64,000 bases of DNA. Source: JAAYXS01 sp043820985. GTDB lineage: Bacteria; Planctomycetota; Phycisphaerae; UBA1845; Fen-1342. Shown here piece by piece: positions 23,957 through 33,403 of this stretch (the stretch's first letter is position 1; each line of letters opens with the position of its first letter). The position numbers and the translations under genes were made by a program. The notes under the pieces were generated by a model. The model did not search any database, was not told the origin of the DNA, and was given only the letters and a program-made list of their open reading frames with translations. Where the stretch lies: the NCBI GenBank assembly GCA_043820985.1, contig JBDRDH010000127.1, positions 1 through 64,000 on the forward strand, in the 5' to 3' direction.

Positions 23957-25867
23957 TTACAGGAAATCCAGTAATGAAAGATTCATTACGCGGGCGGCGG
24001 TGTTCAGATTGGCCTGTAGTGCGGTTTGCATCTGTTGGAATCGCACGATGGCCTCGGAGAGATCCACGTCGCGGGTGTCGCTCAGCAACACGTGTGCGGC
24101 GGTGACCTCGTTCTCCATCAAAGTGCCGCGTTTTTCCATGGCCTGCGCGTGGGCGGCCACGTTGCCCTGCATTTCCCGTAGTGTCTTCAAAGTCTGGTTC
24201 AAGCGCTGCCCCGCGCGAGTGAGCAGCCGTGTGTCGTCGCCGCGCAATCCGCCGCGCAGCTCAAGCAGGGCGGTAAAGCCGTTGTTGTTGCGGATCGGAT
24301 TGATATCCCGGCCGATCAGCGTGTCGCCGGTGGCCGGGACATCCAGCCCCAAGCTGCCCAAGGCTGGCGAGAGATTCACGCGCTCAGCGCGGAATGTGCC
24401 CGGGCCGCTGGTATTGTCGGTGATCATCAGGCCATTACCCTGGCTGACGAACGTGGCTGTAATAGCTCCGCCACCCTGGGTGTTAAGCAGCGAGATGACA
24501 TCCTGGAGCGTCACGGCTCCATCGATGTCAATCTCGATGGAGGTGTCGTCAGCCGTGATGATGCGTATATCATTGCCTTCGAGCGTCTCAACGCCCCGGC
24601 CGTTATTCAGGTCGGCCAGGGCCGTGTCGGCATGCAGTGAACGGATACCCAGCGCCGTGGCCAGTTGGCCGTTGTTTTCCTCAATGGTCAGGTCGGTACC
24701 CGAGACGCGATTGAGTATCTCGATGGAATTACCGTCGTCCGCGATTCGAGCCCAGACCCCAACGTCGGTCTGGTTGATGGCGTTGAGCAGATCCTCCACG
24801 GTTTGGGCATTGGCGAAGTCCGGCGTGGCCGAATAACTGCCATTGCGAATCGTGAAGCTGTTGGTGGTGTCCAGGCCGGTGCCGCCGGCCAGGTCGGCCA
24901 GGTTGGTCTGTAAGGTCAGGCGCGGATCCAGGTCGGCCGCGCCGCCGGCCAAGGCCAGGCCACTGGCGGTGAGGCCCAGGTCACGGGCGGTGTGTCCCCC
25001 GGCGATATCACTGATCGTAATTGAGACCGGGGCTCCGATGGCCGAGCCGATGGTGATGTTCTGTGTTCCGAGAACCGCCTGCAAGCTGGCCGGCATCTCG
25101 GCGTTCAGCTTGTCGATCAGATCGCCGACGGTGTCAGCAGCGCTCAAATCGATTTCCACTTGCGAGTTGCCATCACTAACCACGATCCGGCCCAGCGTGA
25201 CACCGTTGCCGGCCGTGCCGCGCAAATCACTAATGCGTGTCTGGCTGGTGAGGGCCGGATTCAGGTCCACCACGCCGCGAACGGCGGTGGAAACACCGGC
25301 GAAAAGCTCCGCCCCGGAATACTTGAAATGGTCCTCGGCCAGGTCGGTACTCACGATTGTCGAGGCGCGGCCGGTGTCGCCATGATAGATGATACCGTCA
25401 GCGGTCCATTCAAAGGGCTGGTCGTTGTAATGGCCGGCAAACAAATAGGTGTCCAGATACTGCCGGTTCCCAATGGCCACCAGTTGCTCAAGAGTGCTGT
25501 CGATGACCGGGGCCAGGGAGCTGCGTTCGTCGGCCGAGATGGTGTCGCCGACGGATTGCAAAGCGATGGATTCAGCGTCCATGAGCAGGTTGACGGCATC
25601 CAGCATCGCCGCCTCGTTCTGCATCATGATGTTATTGGCGTTCAGCAGGCTGCGTTCGAGTTGCTTGACCTGGTCGAGTTGACGATCAATCGATGAAGCG
25701 GCGGCGGCGCTGAGGGGGTCGTCACTGGGGCGCGTGACCCGCAGCCCGGTCGCGAGCTGGTTCTGCACGGTAAGCAGGCCGGCTTGATTGCGCCGCACGG
25801 TTTCCAGCAGATTGAATGTCCGCAGGTTCTGGCTGACGCGTGCCATGTTGATTGGGATAACGGCCAT
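23957..25867 (-). CDS. flgL: FlgL, hook-filament junction protein
   Basis: Hook-associated protein 3. The 636 residues are about twice the E. coli length, with the extra in the central domain. N-terminus: MARVSQNLRTFNLLETVRRNQAGLL and TGLRVTRPSDDP; the end carries the flagellin-like helix DVDLSEAIVRFQQMQTALQAN and NLSLLDFL. The middle contains repeated beta-rich blocks with TVEDLLNAIN/TVGDLIDKLN-type motifs, possibly four to five copies. AAGGAAAC precedes the ATG. It follows flgK by 142 bases. Confidence 0.93.
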   Translation of the reverse strand: MAVIPINMARVSQNLRTFNLLETVRRNQAGLLTVQNQLATGLRVTRPSDDPLSAAAASSIDRQLDQVKQLERSLLNANNIMMQNEAAMLDAVNLLMDAESIALQSVGDTISADERSSLAPVIDSTLEQLVAIGNRQYLDTYLFAGHYNDQPFEWTADGIIYHGDTGRASTIVSTDLAEDHFKYSGAELFAGVSTAVRGVVDLNPALTSQTRISDLRGTAGNGVTLGRIVVSDGNSQVEIDLSAADTVGDLIDKLNAEMPASLQAVLGTQNITIGSAIGAPVSITISDIAGGHTARDLGLTASGLALAGGAADLDPRLTLQTNLADLAGGTGLDTTNSFTIRNGSYSATPDFANAQTVEDLLNAINQTDVGVWARIADDGNSIEILNRVSGTDLTIEENNGQLATALGIRSLHADTALADLNNGRGVETLEGNDIRIITADDTSIEIDIDGAVTLQDVISLLNTQGGGAITATFVSQGNGLMITDNTSGPGTFRAERVNLSPALGSLGLDVPATGDTLIGRDINPIRNNNGFTALLELRGGLRGDDTRLLTRAGQRLNQTLKTLREMQGNVAAHAQAMEKRGTLMENEVTAAHVLLSDTRDVDLSEAIVRFQQMQTALQANLNTAARVMNLSLLDFL

Positions 25868-26009
25868 GTTTCCTTCGCTCTAACGCCGTGAGGCAATTAC
25901 ACCCCGGCGGAGTGCGTATAGTGGTACCGAGCGGTCGCGTGACCGTTCCGTGTCAGTACACCATCCGTGCTCCATCCGTGGGTTCATGTTTCATGCCTCA
26001 TTTGTGCTA

Positions 26010-27716
26010 CTATCTCACCAGTGCCAGGACCTCATTGGAAATATTGTTCAAAACACCCAGAAAACGAGTGGCGCCTTGATACGCCAGTTCGTACTTTGTC
26101 AGATTGATCACTTCTTCGTCGAGGCTGACGCCGCTGACCGACTCGCGTTGAGCGACCAGTCCGGCATAGACGGTGTCAGCCGCCTGGTAAGCGGTTCGTG
26201 CGCCGGCTGCCACGACCGCAATGCGGTTGACCATGTTGGCCTGAAAGTCGAGCGCGCTCTGGTTATCCAGCAATGTGCTGGCGGCTTCACTCAACCGGGC
26301 CAGGCGACCGGCGTTACTGCCGTCGCCGGGAGCGCCATTCAAGGAGGCGGCCAGCAGGCGCGGATCGTTCCGCACCACATCATTCAGGCTGATCGTGGCG
26401 GCGTCGGTGCCATCCAGGAGCGTGGCCACGCCCAGGGCCGCCAGGGCGCCCGCGCTGTCCTCCGAGAACCAGAACTCCGAGCCATCACTGGCGGATAGTT
26501 GCAAGCGGCCGTCGGCCGTGACGCTGGCGGTCAGTCCGGGCACGGCGGCGAGATCCTGGGCCAGACTTTCCAGCGAGGTGTCAGTGCCGATACCGTCCAG
26601 GTCAACCTCGATCAGGCGGGTGATGGCCTGGCCGCTGGCCTGGTCACGGACGTGCACGATGAATGAGCCGTTCTCGACCGGGTAAGTCAGGGCGGCGGCT
26701 GAGCCATTGAGTGCCTGGGTGGAGTCACCGACGGCGTACGTGCCGGTGAGTGATTCGTAGCCCACCAGGCCGCTGCCGGTTGAATGCACGCGGTTCACTT
26801 CGTAAATCAGTCCGCGCGCCAGGCGATCGAGTTCGGTTACCTGTCCGACCAGGTGGTCATCACGGGCGGAAATCTGGGCCGCCAGTTGTCCATCGCGAAT
26901 GATGACGGTGCCGTTGTTGTCGGCGAAGCGCACCGTGGCGCGCTCCAGCCCGCCTTCCAATTCACTCTCGACAGTCAAACCGCGCGAGCGGTTAAACTCG
27001 ACCAGCGGCTCACTGTTGATATAGACGTTAGCGGTACTGTTACTCTGGATGCGAACCTCGATGTCCATCAACTCCGCCAGTTCGCGCAGCAAGGCGTCGC
27101 GCCGATCGCAGAGCGGCGAGCTGTAGCCGGACCCGCGCGCTTCCTGCACGACGATCAAGGCATTCAGGTTGGCGATTTCAGCGGCCAGCTCGTTGGCCCG
27201 CGCGGCACCTTGTACCACGGCATCATTCAGATCACCGGCTTGTCGCAGCAGCGTGCCGCGCTGCCGTTGCAAGCTTTGGATGGTGGCCTCCATCGTGGCC
27301 AGCACCAGGTTGCGCGAGGTCATCTCGCCGGGCTGTTCCTGCAGCTCAACGAAAGTGTTGAAGAATTCCATCAATCCAGTGGAGAGATCGAACTCGGTCA
27401 ATTCATTGTAAAGCGATTCAATCTGGCTGAGCGTCTGATAGGTGGACTCACTGGCGGCGCGGGCTCCCAGCGACTGCCGCAAGTGGTTCTCGACGGCCTC
27501 ATCGAGATGCCGCTCGAGGGCGTTCAGGTTTACCCCGCCGCCGGCGGCGACACCGGTTGACGACCGGCCGCCTTCCAAGGCGCTCAGTCGGCCGGTCAGG
27601 CGCGTGTAATCAGCATTGCCGACATTGGCAATATTCTGACCGGTCAGCGAGATGGCCGACTGATACGCGGCCAGAGCGCTGCGACCGATCTGAAATGACG
27701 CGCCTAACAATGCCAT
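26010..27716 (-). CDS. flgK: FlgK, hook-filament junction protein
   Basis: Hook-associated protein 1 (568 residues; usual 540-570). The N-terminal rod/hook motif is present as SALAAYQSAISLTGQNIANV, then YTRLTGRLS. The C-terminal helix reads LTKYELAYQGATRFLGVLNNISNEVL. In the middle are the D2-D3 beta domains. It starts four bases after the flgN stop, so translation is likely coupled. Confidence 0.94.
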   Translation of the reverse strand: MALLGASFQIGRSALAAYQSAISLTGQNIANVGNADYTRLTGRLSALEGGRSSTGVAAGGGVNLNALERHLDEAVENHLRQSLGARAASESTYQTLSQIESLYNELTEFDLSTGLMEFFNTFVELQEQPGEMTSRNLVLATMEATIQSLQRQRGTLLRQAGDLNDAVVQGAARANELAAEIANLNALIVVQEARGSGYSSPLCDRRDALLRELAELMDIEVRIQSNSTANVYINSEPLVEFNRSRGLTVESELEGGLERATVRFADNNGTVIIRDGQLAAQISARDDHLVGQVTELDRLARGLIYEVNRVHSTGSGLVGYESLTGTYAVGDSTQALNGSAAALTYPVENGSFIVHVRDQASGQAITRLIEVDLDGIGTDTSLESLAQDLAAVPGLTASVTADGRLQLSASDGSEFWFSEDSAGALAALGVATLLDGTDAATISLNDVVRNDPRLLAASLNGAPGDGSNAGRLARLSEAASTLLDNQSALDFQANMVNRIAVVAAGARTAYQAADTVYAGLVAQRESVSGVSLDEEVINLTKYELAYQGATRFLGVLNNISNEVLALVR

Positions 27717-27719
27717 GGT

Positions 27720-28280
27720 TTACCCTACCGCATCCAGCCAGGAACGGGCGTTGCGTTGTTCGTGTTGACCTTCAGGTCCGTACACAATTGACTCCTGATT
27801 GGCTCGTGCCAATTCGGCGAAGACGCCACGGATGTGTGATTGCAGATTGTGTGCCACCTGTGCCACCAGTTTGTTTTTCTCCTGCAATTCCAGGGCGATC
27901 TGGCGCAGAGCCGCGTTTCTGGCCCGTAAAGCGGATGAATGTGGTTCCGCCAGATGATCCGCCATCTGTTCCAACGACCGCCCGGAAGCGGGGCTCACCC
28001 GCAGACACTGCGCGGTGCGCGCAAGAATTGCTCGGCGTTGTTCCTGGCCATCAAGGATTTGTTCGAGCAGCGCGGCTTCATCCGCCGTACAGCGTTGCAG
28101 GGTTTGGGCATCAGCGCCGCGGATGGCGGTCAGCTTTTCCTGGGCCATGTCCAGCAGTTGTCTAAGCAGCTTCTGCAAGCCAGCCATGCTCTCGTTGAGC
28201 TGGTTGGCCAGCAGGCCCAGGGTGGGCTCGGCCGCGCCGGGATTGAGCTGAAGAGTATGTTCGTGAGTGTTACTCGTCAT
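27720..28280 (-). CDS. flgN: FlgN-like export chaperone
   Basis: A 186-residue, mostly helical protein: LGLLANQLNESMAGLQKLLRQLLDMAQEK and a later LRQIALELQEKNKLVAQV fit the FlgN coiled-coil, which escorts FlgK and FlgL to the export gate. Sequence conservation is weak in this family, so the call leans on position directly before flgK and flgL. ATG 28280 lies within the end of flgJ, an 11-base overlap that indicates translational coupling. Confidence 0.75.
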   Translation of the reverse strand: MTSNTHEHTLQLNPGAAEPTLGLLANQLNESMAGLQKLLRQLLDMAQEKLTAIRGADAQTLQRCTADEAALLEQILDGQEQRRAILARTAQCLRVSPASGRSLEQMADHLAEPHSSALRARNAALRQIALELQEKNKLVAQVAHNLQSHIRGVFAELARANQESIVYGPEGQHEQRNARSWLDAVG

Positions 28281-28707
28281 TACAGGTCTCCGAGACCGGC
28301 TGGGCCTGCAGGCAAGTGTGCCAGGAAAGTGGCGCGGTCGGGGCACTGGTCGTCTCGTCCTGGCCTTGTAGTTCACGGGTCAACCGGGTGACCAGGCCGC
28401 TGGAGTCCGCGGCGGCCACCGTGTCGGCGATCTGTTCGTCGAGATACTGGGCGAAGATTTTCTCGCCGTGCCCGCCGCTGGCGAACCGCGTTCCGATCGG
28501 GAACTCGCGCATCTGCGCCAGCATGGGCTTGAAGAACAACTCGGACACCATTTGGGCACAGGCCTCGCGCACCATGACCGGACTGTCATTGTCCAGTTGG
28601 CGGCCCATCTTCAGCAGAGCCCGCAGCGTCTGCCGGTCCGCCGGTGCGGTGCTGGCCGGGCTGGCGAGCGGCTGGCTGGGGCTGGATTGAATGGCTGCCA
28701 CGGTCAT
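28270..28707 (-). CDS. flgJ: FlgJ-like rod-binding protein
   Basis: A 145-residue protein with the FlgJ rod-binding domain only: REACAQMVSELFFKPMLAQM, TRFASGGHGEKIFAQYLDEQI and LVTRLTREL. FlgJ scaffolds rod assembly in the periplasm. The C-terminal muramidase domain of the E. coli protein is absent, as in many other phyla, so wall hydrolysis must come from another enzyme. ATG 28707 is eight bases after the flgI stop. Confidence 0.85.
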   Translation of the reverse strand: MTVAAIQSSPSQPLASPASTAPADRQTLRALLKMGRQLDNDSPVMVREACAQMVSELFFKPMLAQMREFPIGTRFASGGHGEKIFAQYLDEQIADTVAAADSSGLVTRLTRELQGQDETTSAPTAPLSWHTCLQAQPVSETCNDE

Positions 28708-28715
28708 GTCGGGGC

Positions 28716-29840
28716 CTACTCCTCGTAACGCAGTTGCGCGTGTAATGTGCCGCTTTTGTGCAGGTGTTCGATGGCCTGGATCATCTGCTCGGGGGTGACC
28801 TTCAGGGTCGAGAGGGTTTCCCACAATTCCTGGAACTCGACTCCCCCGACCTTCCGGGAATCCAGCCCGACCATGCCCTCCACCTCACCCGCGCTGCCGA
28901 CCGAGACGGTGCCGAAACCCGGGATTTGCAGGACGGTGGGCGAGATGGCCACTGTGCCGGTGAAGGAAACGTGCTTGGTCGTGCGGTTGATGGTCACCAC
29001 CGCGGGCTGATCGGGCAGCATGAAGAGCCGGGCTTGCAGGATCCGGCTGATGAATCCGGCCGGTCGTGACAGTTCGGCGGTGGGGATACGCACCTGCACG
29101 TTCTTGGGGCCCAGCGCCTGGGCAATCTCGGTTTGAACCAGCGGCCGGTCGGTCGTGCCGTGTTGCTCCTGGTTGTAGTACAGTTCACCTTCGGCGTGGT
29201 TGATCGCCCGGGCCATCATCTGGGCCCAGGTCCAGCCGGCGTGGGTATCGTCCAGGACCAGCGTGATGCTCTGACCATCGATGAAGGAATAAAAGAAATC
29301 CATCTCCAGGGTGGCCCCGGCGCGGATGATGCCCCGGGTAGGCATTTCCTGGGATGACAGCTCGACGCGCCCGCCGGCCAAGGCCATGATCTGTTGAGTG
29401 GCTGGATCATTGGCGTTGAACATGGCGTATTGCAGTGGTGTGGTCAGCAGTTGTCCGCCGGTGATGTCCTTGGCGGCGCCGATAGCGGAGACCACTACAT
29501 CGAGTGTTTCACCCTCGCGCGCGCCGAATTTTGGGATCGTGGCCTCGACGGTGACGATGGCCACGCTGTTATTACCCTTGAGGTCGGTTTCGCTAATGAT
29601 TGGAGCATGGTAGCGCTGATGCAGGTTCATCAGGGCGCGCATGGTCGAGGCGTATTTTTCGCCGTCGCCGGTGCCGTTCAGGCCGACCACCAGGCCGTAA
29701 CCCATCAGTTTGTTGGTCCGCTGTCCCTGTAGATGGGCGATATCCTGTACGCGAACATCGCCCGCCAGCGCCATGCCGGCCAATAGGACGATCAATCCCA
29801 GTGAGTTGATAGCGCGGTATGTCACTAGTGACTGGGGCAT
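28716..29840 (-). CDS. flgI: FlgI, flagellar P-ring protein
   Basis: The periplasmic P-ring subunit (374 residues; E. coli 365). The signal peptide (core INSLGLIVLLAGMALAG) is followed by VRVQDIAHLQGQRTNKLMGY and GLVVGLNGTGDG. The end is typical: LKVTPEQMIQAIEHLHKSG. ATG 29840 starts the signal peptide; a TTG at 29882 overlapping the flgH stop would add 14 polar residues. Presence of a P ring implies peptidoglycan and a diderm envelope. Confidence 0.95.
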   Translation of the reverse strand: MPQSLVTYRAINSLGLIVLLAGMALAGDVRVQDIAHLQGQRTNKLMGYGLVVGLNGTGDGEKYASTMRALMNLHQRYHAPIISETDLKGNNSVAIVTVEATIPKFGAREGETLDVVVSAIGAAKDITGGQLLTTPLQYAMFNANDPATQQIMALAGGRVELSSQEMPTRGIIRAGATLEMDFFYSFIDGQSITLVLDDTHAGWTWAQMMARAINHAEGELYYNQEQHGTTDRPLVQTEIAQALGPKNVQVRIPTAELSRPAGFISRILQARLFMLPDQPAVVTINRTTKHVSFTGTVAISPTVLQIPGFGTVSVGSAGEVEGMVGLDSRKVGGVEFQELWETLSTLKVTPEQMIQAIEHLHKSGTLHAQLRYEE

Positions 29841-29878
29841 ATTCAATCGGTCCTGATCGCTGTGGGTACTGCTCGTTT

Positions 29879-30691
29879 TCAAAGTGGTCGTAACAGGTCA
29901 AACAAGCGCATCAGCCAGCCGCGCCGGGTGGCGTCGCGGACCATGCCGAGATCCGGCATCTCGATTTCCAGGTCGGCGATCTGCGTACTGAGTACCGTGT
30001 TTTGTGCGCTGACGTCTTCGGCCCGGCACTCGCCGGTCAGGGTGGCAATCAACACTTCCTCGGCCACCTTGATCCGCTTGCTGGCTTCCAGCACGAGGTT
30101 ACCGTTGGGCTTGACGTCGATCACATGGGCCGTGATTCGCGTGGTCAGCGAATCCTTGCGGTCGTACTTGCCCTTACCTTCGTAGGTATTGTCGAAGCTG
30201 AAGTCCACGCCCGGAGCTCCGTCGGGGAAGGTCTGCGGCACAAGATGGTCTTGCAGATTAAGGCGCAGCCACTTGGTCAGATCGGCCTTGATTTCCCATT
30301 CCTTTTCCGACTTCATCTTGGCGTCGTTGAGGCTGGTGCGGCTTTCCCGGATGATGATTGTGACCAGGTCATGTACCTTGATCAGGCGTGGCTCCGGGGG
30401 TTTGACGGCAAAGGGCGAGGTGGCCAGCAGCACCGGATTGGCGGGCGGCTCCCCGGAGGGATTTACTTGTGTGGCCCGCGGTGGACGCACGCCAATACCC
30501 GCCACCGGACTTAACGGCGTGCTGGTGGCTGGTTGGGTCGTGGGCGTCGGTTGGGACTGAGGCCGCGACCGGCCATGTAATAGTGAATTATGTTGTGCCT
30601 GGGCAGTGTGGATGGCATTGCCAGCGACCAGTAGCGCCAGACCCGCCAACACATACCGCTGAATGACTAACCTGAGAAAGTTGTGTTTCAC
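29879..30691 (-). CDS. flgH: FlgH, L-ring protein without lipobox
   Basis: The L ring anchors the flagellum in the outer membrane (270 residues). The family core is clear: HDLVTIIIRESRTSLNDAK, FDNTYEGKGKYDRKDSLTTRI, VLEASKRIKV and LSTQIADLEIEM. Oddly, the signal peptide ends NAIHTAQAQHN, a signal peptidase I type site, and there is no Cys for lipid attachment, whereas enterobacterial FlgH is a lipoprotein. The C-terminus is longer by WLMRLFDLLRPL. The start is GTG 30691 with GAGGAG upstream, six bases after flgA. Confidence 0.93.
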   Translation of the reverse strand: MKHNFLRLVIQRYVLAGLALLVAGNAIHTAQAQHNSLLHGRSRPQSQPTPTTQPATSTPLSPVAGIGVRPPRATQVNPSGEPPANPVLLATSPFAVKPPEPRLIKVHDLVTIIIRESRTSLNDAKMKSEKEWEIKADLTKWLRLNLQDHLVPQTFPDGAPGVDFSFDNTYEGKGKYDRKDSLTTRITAHVIDVKPNGNLVLEASKRIKVAEEVLIATLTGECRAEDVSAQNTVLSTQIADLEIEMPDLGMVRDATRRGWLMRLFDLLRPL

Positions 30692-30696
30692 GGCCG

Positions 30697-31767
30697 TTAC
30701 TCCTCGAGACGCACGGTACCCAGTCCCGTGACCACCCCACGCACCACACGGCGATCTTGGCGCGAATCCCCCAGGCGTACGCGTATGCTTTCACCGTAGC
30801 CGCCGGAGTCGAGGGCGACGCCGGTGACATGAACCTGGATACTTGTGGTTGATCCGATCACCGTGACCGGGCGCGAACGGCGTACCATGTCGACCGATTT
30901 CAAGTCTGACCGACGAACCATCTGTCCCGCCGGGATAAACTTCGCTACATGCTGGCCGACGACCTCCTCGACGTGTTGCAGGCCCATTTCCTGCTCGTCG
31001 GTGATCAGACGGGTTTCCAGCATCAGTGCGTCGCGCTCGATGAAAGTGCCAACGTTCAGCGGTTGGCGAGCCACAAGCACTTGTTGCGCGGCTTGCACCC
31101 GGGCGAAGACCGTGACCGTGCGATGTGTACGTCCATCACGCCGCAAGACGACGTTGAATTCCCGCAATCCCAGCAACGCGCGGCCGCGCGGCTGGATGGA
31201 AAAATCCCATGGCGGTGTGGTCAGTTCGATAAATTGCTGGCTGGCGTTTTCAAACTCGACTTCCGCGGTGGCATCGATGCGGTGCAGTTCGGCGTTAATG
31301 TACTCACGCAGAACCTGGGCCAATGAACGCGTCGGCCCCAGCTCGCCGGTTGCCGTGGAGCGCAGTAGCGGGGTGTCGTCGGTCGGCGGGGCGGTCGCGG
31401 AAGTGCTGGCCGGTTCGAGCCGGATCTGACAGGTGGCGGCGCCGCTGAGTAATACGCGTGCCATGTTCACCCCGACTTCATTCAGTCGGTCTTCAACCTG
31501 CTCGTGTGTGATCGTAGTGGTCGCGGAAGATTTCAGTTCGGGGATGAGTGGCTGGTGACCGATCGCCGCAAGCAGGCGTGGATCGGCATTGGTGAAGATG
31601 AGCACGTCGGCCAGCGTCACGGTATCGCCGCGCACCTCGACACTGGGGCGGATCCTCAGGCGGCTCACGTCGCGCTGCACAGGATCGGCCCCGGCAGCCG
31701 GCCAGACGGTAATGGCCATGATGATGAGACTCAGCCAACGCATCCATGCACCTGTGTGCTTACTCAT
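30697..31767 (-). CDS. flgA: FlgA, P-ring assembly chaperone
   Basis: The periplasmic chaperone for FlgI. The 356-residue chain has a signal peptide (MRWLSLIIMAITVWPAAGA), a first domain with VRGDTVTLADVL, and the conserved SAF/FlgA domain: VLVARQPLNVGTFIERDALM, GQHVAKFIPAGQMVRRSDL and VTVIGSTTSIQVHVTG. It is longer than E. coli FlgA (219 residues) because of the extra N-terminal part. GGAGG lies upstream. Its neighbours are flgG and flgH, spaced by less than 10 bases. Confidence 0.9.
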   Translation of the reverse strand: MSKHTGAWMRWLSLIIMAITVWPAAGADPVQRDVSRLRIRPSVEVRGDTVTLADVLIFTNADPRLLAAIGHQPLIPELKSSATTTITHEQVEDRLNEVGVNMARVLLSGAATCQIRLEPASTSATAPPTDDTPLLRSTATGELGPTRSLAQVLREYINAELHRIDATAEVEFENASQQFIELTTPPWDFSIQPRGRALLGLREFNVVLRRDGRTHRTVTVFARVQAAQQVLVARQPLNVGTFIERDALMLETRLITDEQEMGLQHVEEVVGQHVAKFIPAGQMVRRSDLKSVDMVRRSRPVTVIGSTTSIQVHVTGVALDSGGYGESIRVRLGDSRQDRRVVRGVVTGLGTVRLEE

Positions 31768-31774
31768 TTAGCCA

Positions 31775-32575
31775 CTACCTCCGGAGACTGGCGACGACCC
31801 GTAGTGCTTCGTCGGCGGCCTGGATCGATTGCGAGTTCATCTGGAAGATACGCTGCGTCTTGATCAGCTCGACGAGTTCGGTGACCGCCTCGGTCGTGCT
31901 GGACTCGAGGTGTCCGGCCATGATGACACCCAGACCTTCCTCGCCCGGATTGGCCTCGATGGGCTCACCCGAAGCGGCGCTTTGTACGAACAAGTTGGAT
32001 CCGTACTGGATCAGGCCTTCGGGATTCGCAAAGCGTGCCAATTGCAACTGGCCGACAACGGTTGGTTGGGCGTTCTCGTCGATGACCGTGACTTCGCCGT
32101 TGCTGCCGATGCCAATACGTTCGGGCGGAATATCGGTGTCGATGTTGACACTGTCGGCCAGGCGATGGCCGAAATCGTTACCCAGCACGAGGTCCCCGTC
32201 GGCATTTCTGATGAAGTTGCCGTAACGGGTGTAGGCCGTGCCACCCCCGGGCAAATCGACGCGGAAGAAGCCATCGCCCTGGACCATGACATCCAGCGTC
32301 CGGCCGGTCTGTTGAGCAGAGCCCTGCCTGAACATAATCTGTGTGTTGGCCAGGGCCACGCCGAGACCGATCTGCGTGCCCAGCGGCGAGGCGGTTTCGG
32401 CGCTGGTCTGCACGCCGGGTTGATCGTACATCTGATACAACAGGTCCTGGAAGTTGGCCCGCGAGGCCTTGTAGCCATGCGTGTCGGCGTTGGCCAGGTT
32501 GTGAGCGATGACGTCAATCTTGGTTGAGAGAGCTTCCATGCCGGTGGCGGCAGTGTGTAAGGCTGAGATAGCCAT
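31775..32575 (-). CDS. flgG: FlgG, distal rod protein
   Basis: The 266-residue distal-rod subunit. N-terminus MAISALHTAATGMEALSTK and the rod motif VIAHNLANADTHGYKASRANF; central TLDVMVQGDGFFRV and RYGNF; C-terminus TELVELIKTQRIFQMNSQSI and EALRVVASL. The length matches family. The start has TGGAGGTC upstream. It follows the flgF-like gene by 78 bases. Confidence 0.95.
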   Translation of the reverse strand: MAISALHTAATGMEALSTKIDVIAHNLANADTHGYKASRANFQDLLYQMYDQPGVQTSAETASPLGTQIGLGVALANTQIMFRQGSAQQTGRTLDVMVQGDGFFRVDLPGGGTAYTRYGNFIRNADGDLVLGNDFGHRLADSVNIDTDIPPERIGIGSNGEVTVIDENAQPTVVGQLQLARFANPEGLIQYGSNLFVQSAASGEPIEANPGEEGLGVIMAGHLESSTTEAVTELVELIKTQRIFQMNSQSIQAADEALRVVASLRR

Positions 32576-32653
32576 CGCTCGTCGACCTCCATTGAGTGGC
32601 GCGGGATGTCGAAGGACCGTTCCCGGCCGTTATATTGCTACTCCGCCGCGGCG

Positions 32654-33403
32654 CTAACGCGCGATCGTGCGGATCAACTGTCCGATTGACTGGTCCTGCA
32701 AGGTGAGCATCTGGGCATTTATCTGGTAGGCCCGTGAGGTCTCCATCATGCTCACCAACTCCTTGATGGGGGCCACGCCGGAGTTTTCGACATACCCGGG
32801 GCGCACCCGCGCCGGCGAGGAAATGGTTTCCGCCTCGCCAGCGGTAAAGCGGCCGTGTCCGGCCGGTTGCAGTTGCTCGTAGTTGTCGAAATCCACGATC
32901 GCCAGCCTGCCGACTACGAGGTTGTCCTGTAATACACGGCCATCCTCGTCGAAGGTGGGCTGGCTACCGTGCGGATTCATCCTGATCGGGACGCCGCCGG
33001 TGCCCAGTATGGCAACGCCGTCAGCAGCGCTGCGCAGGTAACCGTCGGCATCCTTGATCAGCCGGCCGTCGCGGGTGTAGAGCTGTTGGCCCTGATCCTC
33101 GACGACCAGGAAGCCAGGGCCTTCGAGGGCCAGATCTTGTGAGCGGTCGGTATAAACCAGACTCCCGGCCCCGTGATCGGTGTATGTCCGTCCGAGCCAC
33201 AAACCCCCGGAGAGTGCTGCTAAATCTGGAGCACTGGGGCCTTGCCGCGGGCCGGACACGCTTTCCGGCTGGCGTTCGGCGAAGACCGCCACCTGCTGTT
33301 TGAAACCCACGGTGTCGGCATTGGCCAGGTTGTTGGCGATAACGTTCTGCCGATACTCGTTGGTCATCATGCCGGCGGCCGAGTTGTACAGTCCGTAGAT
33401 CAC
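32654..33403 (-). CDS. flgF: FlgF-like rod protein
   Basis: A 249-residue rod protein of the flgF/flgG family. The GTG at 33403 gives the proper start MIYGLYNSAAGMMTNE and VIANNLANADTVGF, with GGAGG ten bases upstream. Later features: LALEGPGFLVV, LYTRDGRLI, GYVENSGVAPIKELVSMMETSRAYQIN. The upstream short gene ends inside this start (GTGA overlap). In the rod it would be proximal to FlgG. Confidence 0.9.
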   Translation of the reverse strand: MIYGLYNSAAGMMTNEYRQNVIANNLANADTVGFKQQVAVFAERQPESVSGPRQGPSAPDLAALSGGLWLGRTYTDHGAGSLVYTDRSQDLALEGPGFLVVEDQGQQLYTRDGRLIKDADGYLRSAADGVAILGTGGVPIRMNPHGSQPTFDEDGRVLQDNLVVGRLAIVDFDNYEQLQPAGHGRFTAGEAETISSPARVRPGYVENSGVAPIKELVSMMETSRAYQINAQMLTLQDQSIGQLIRTIAR

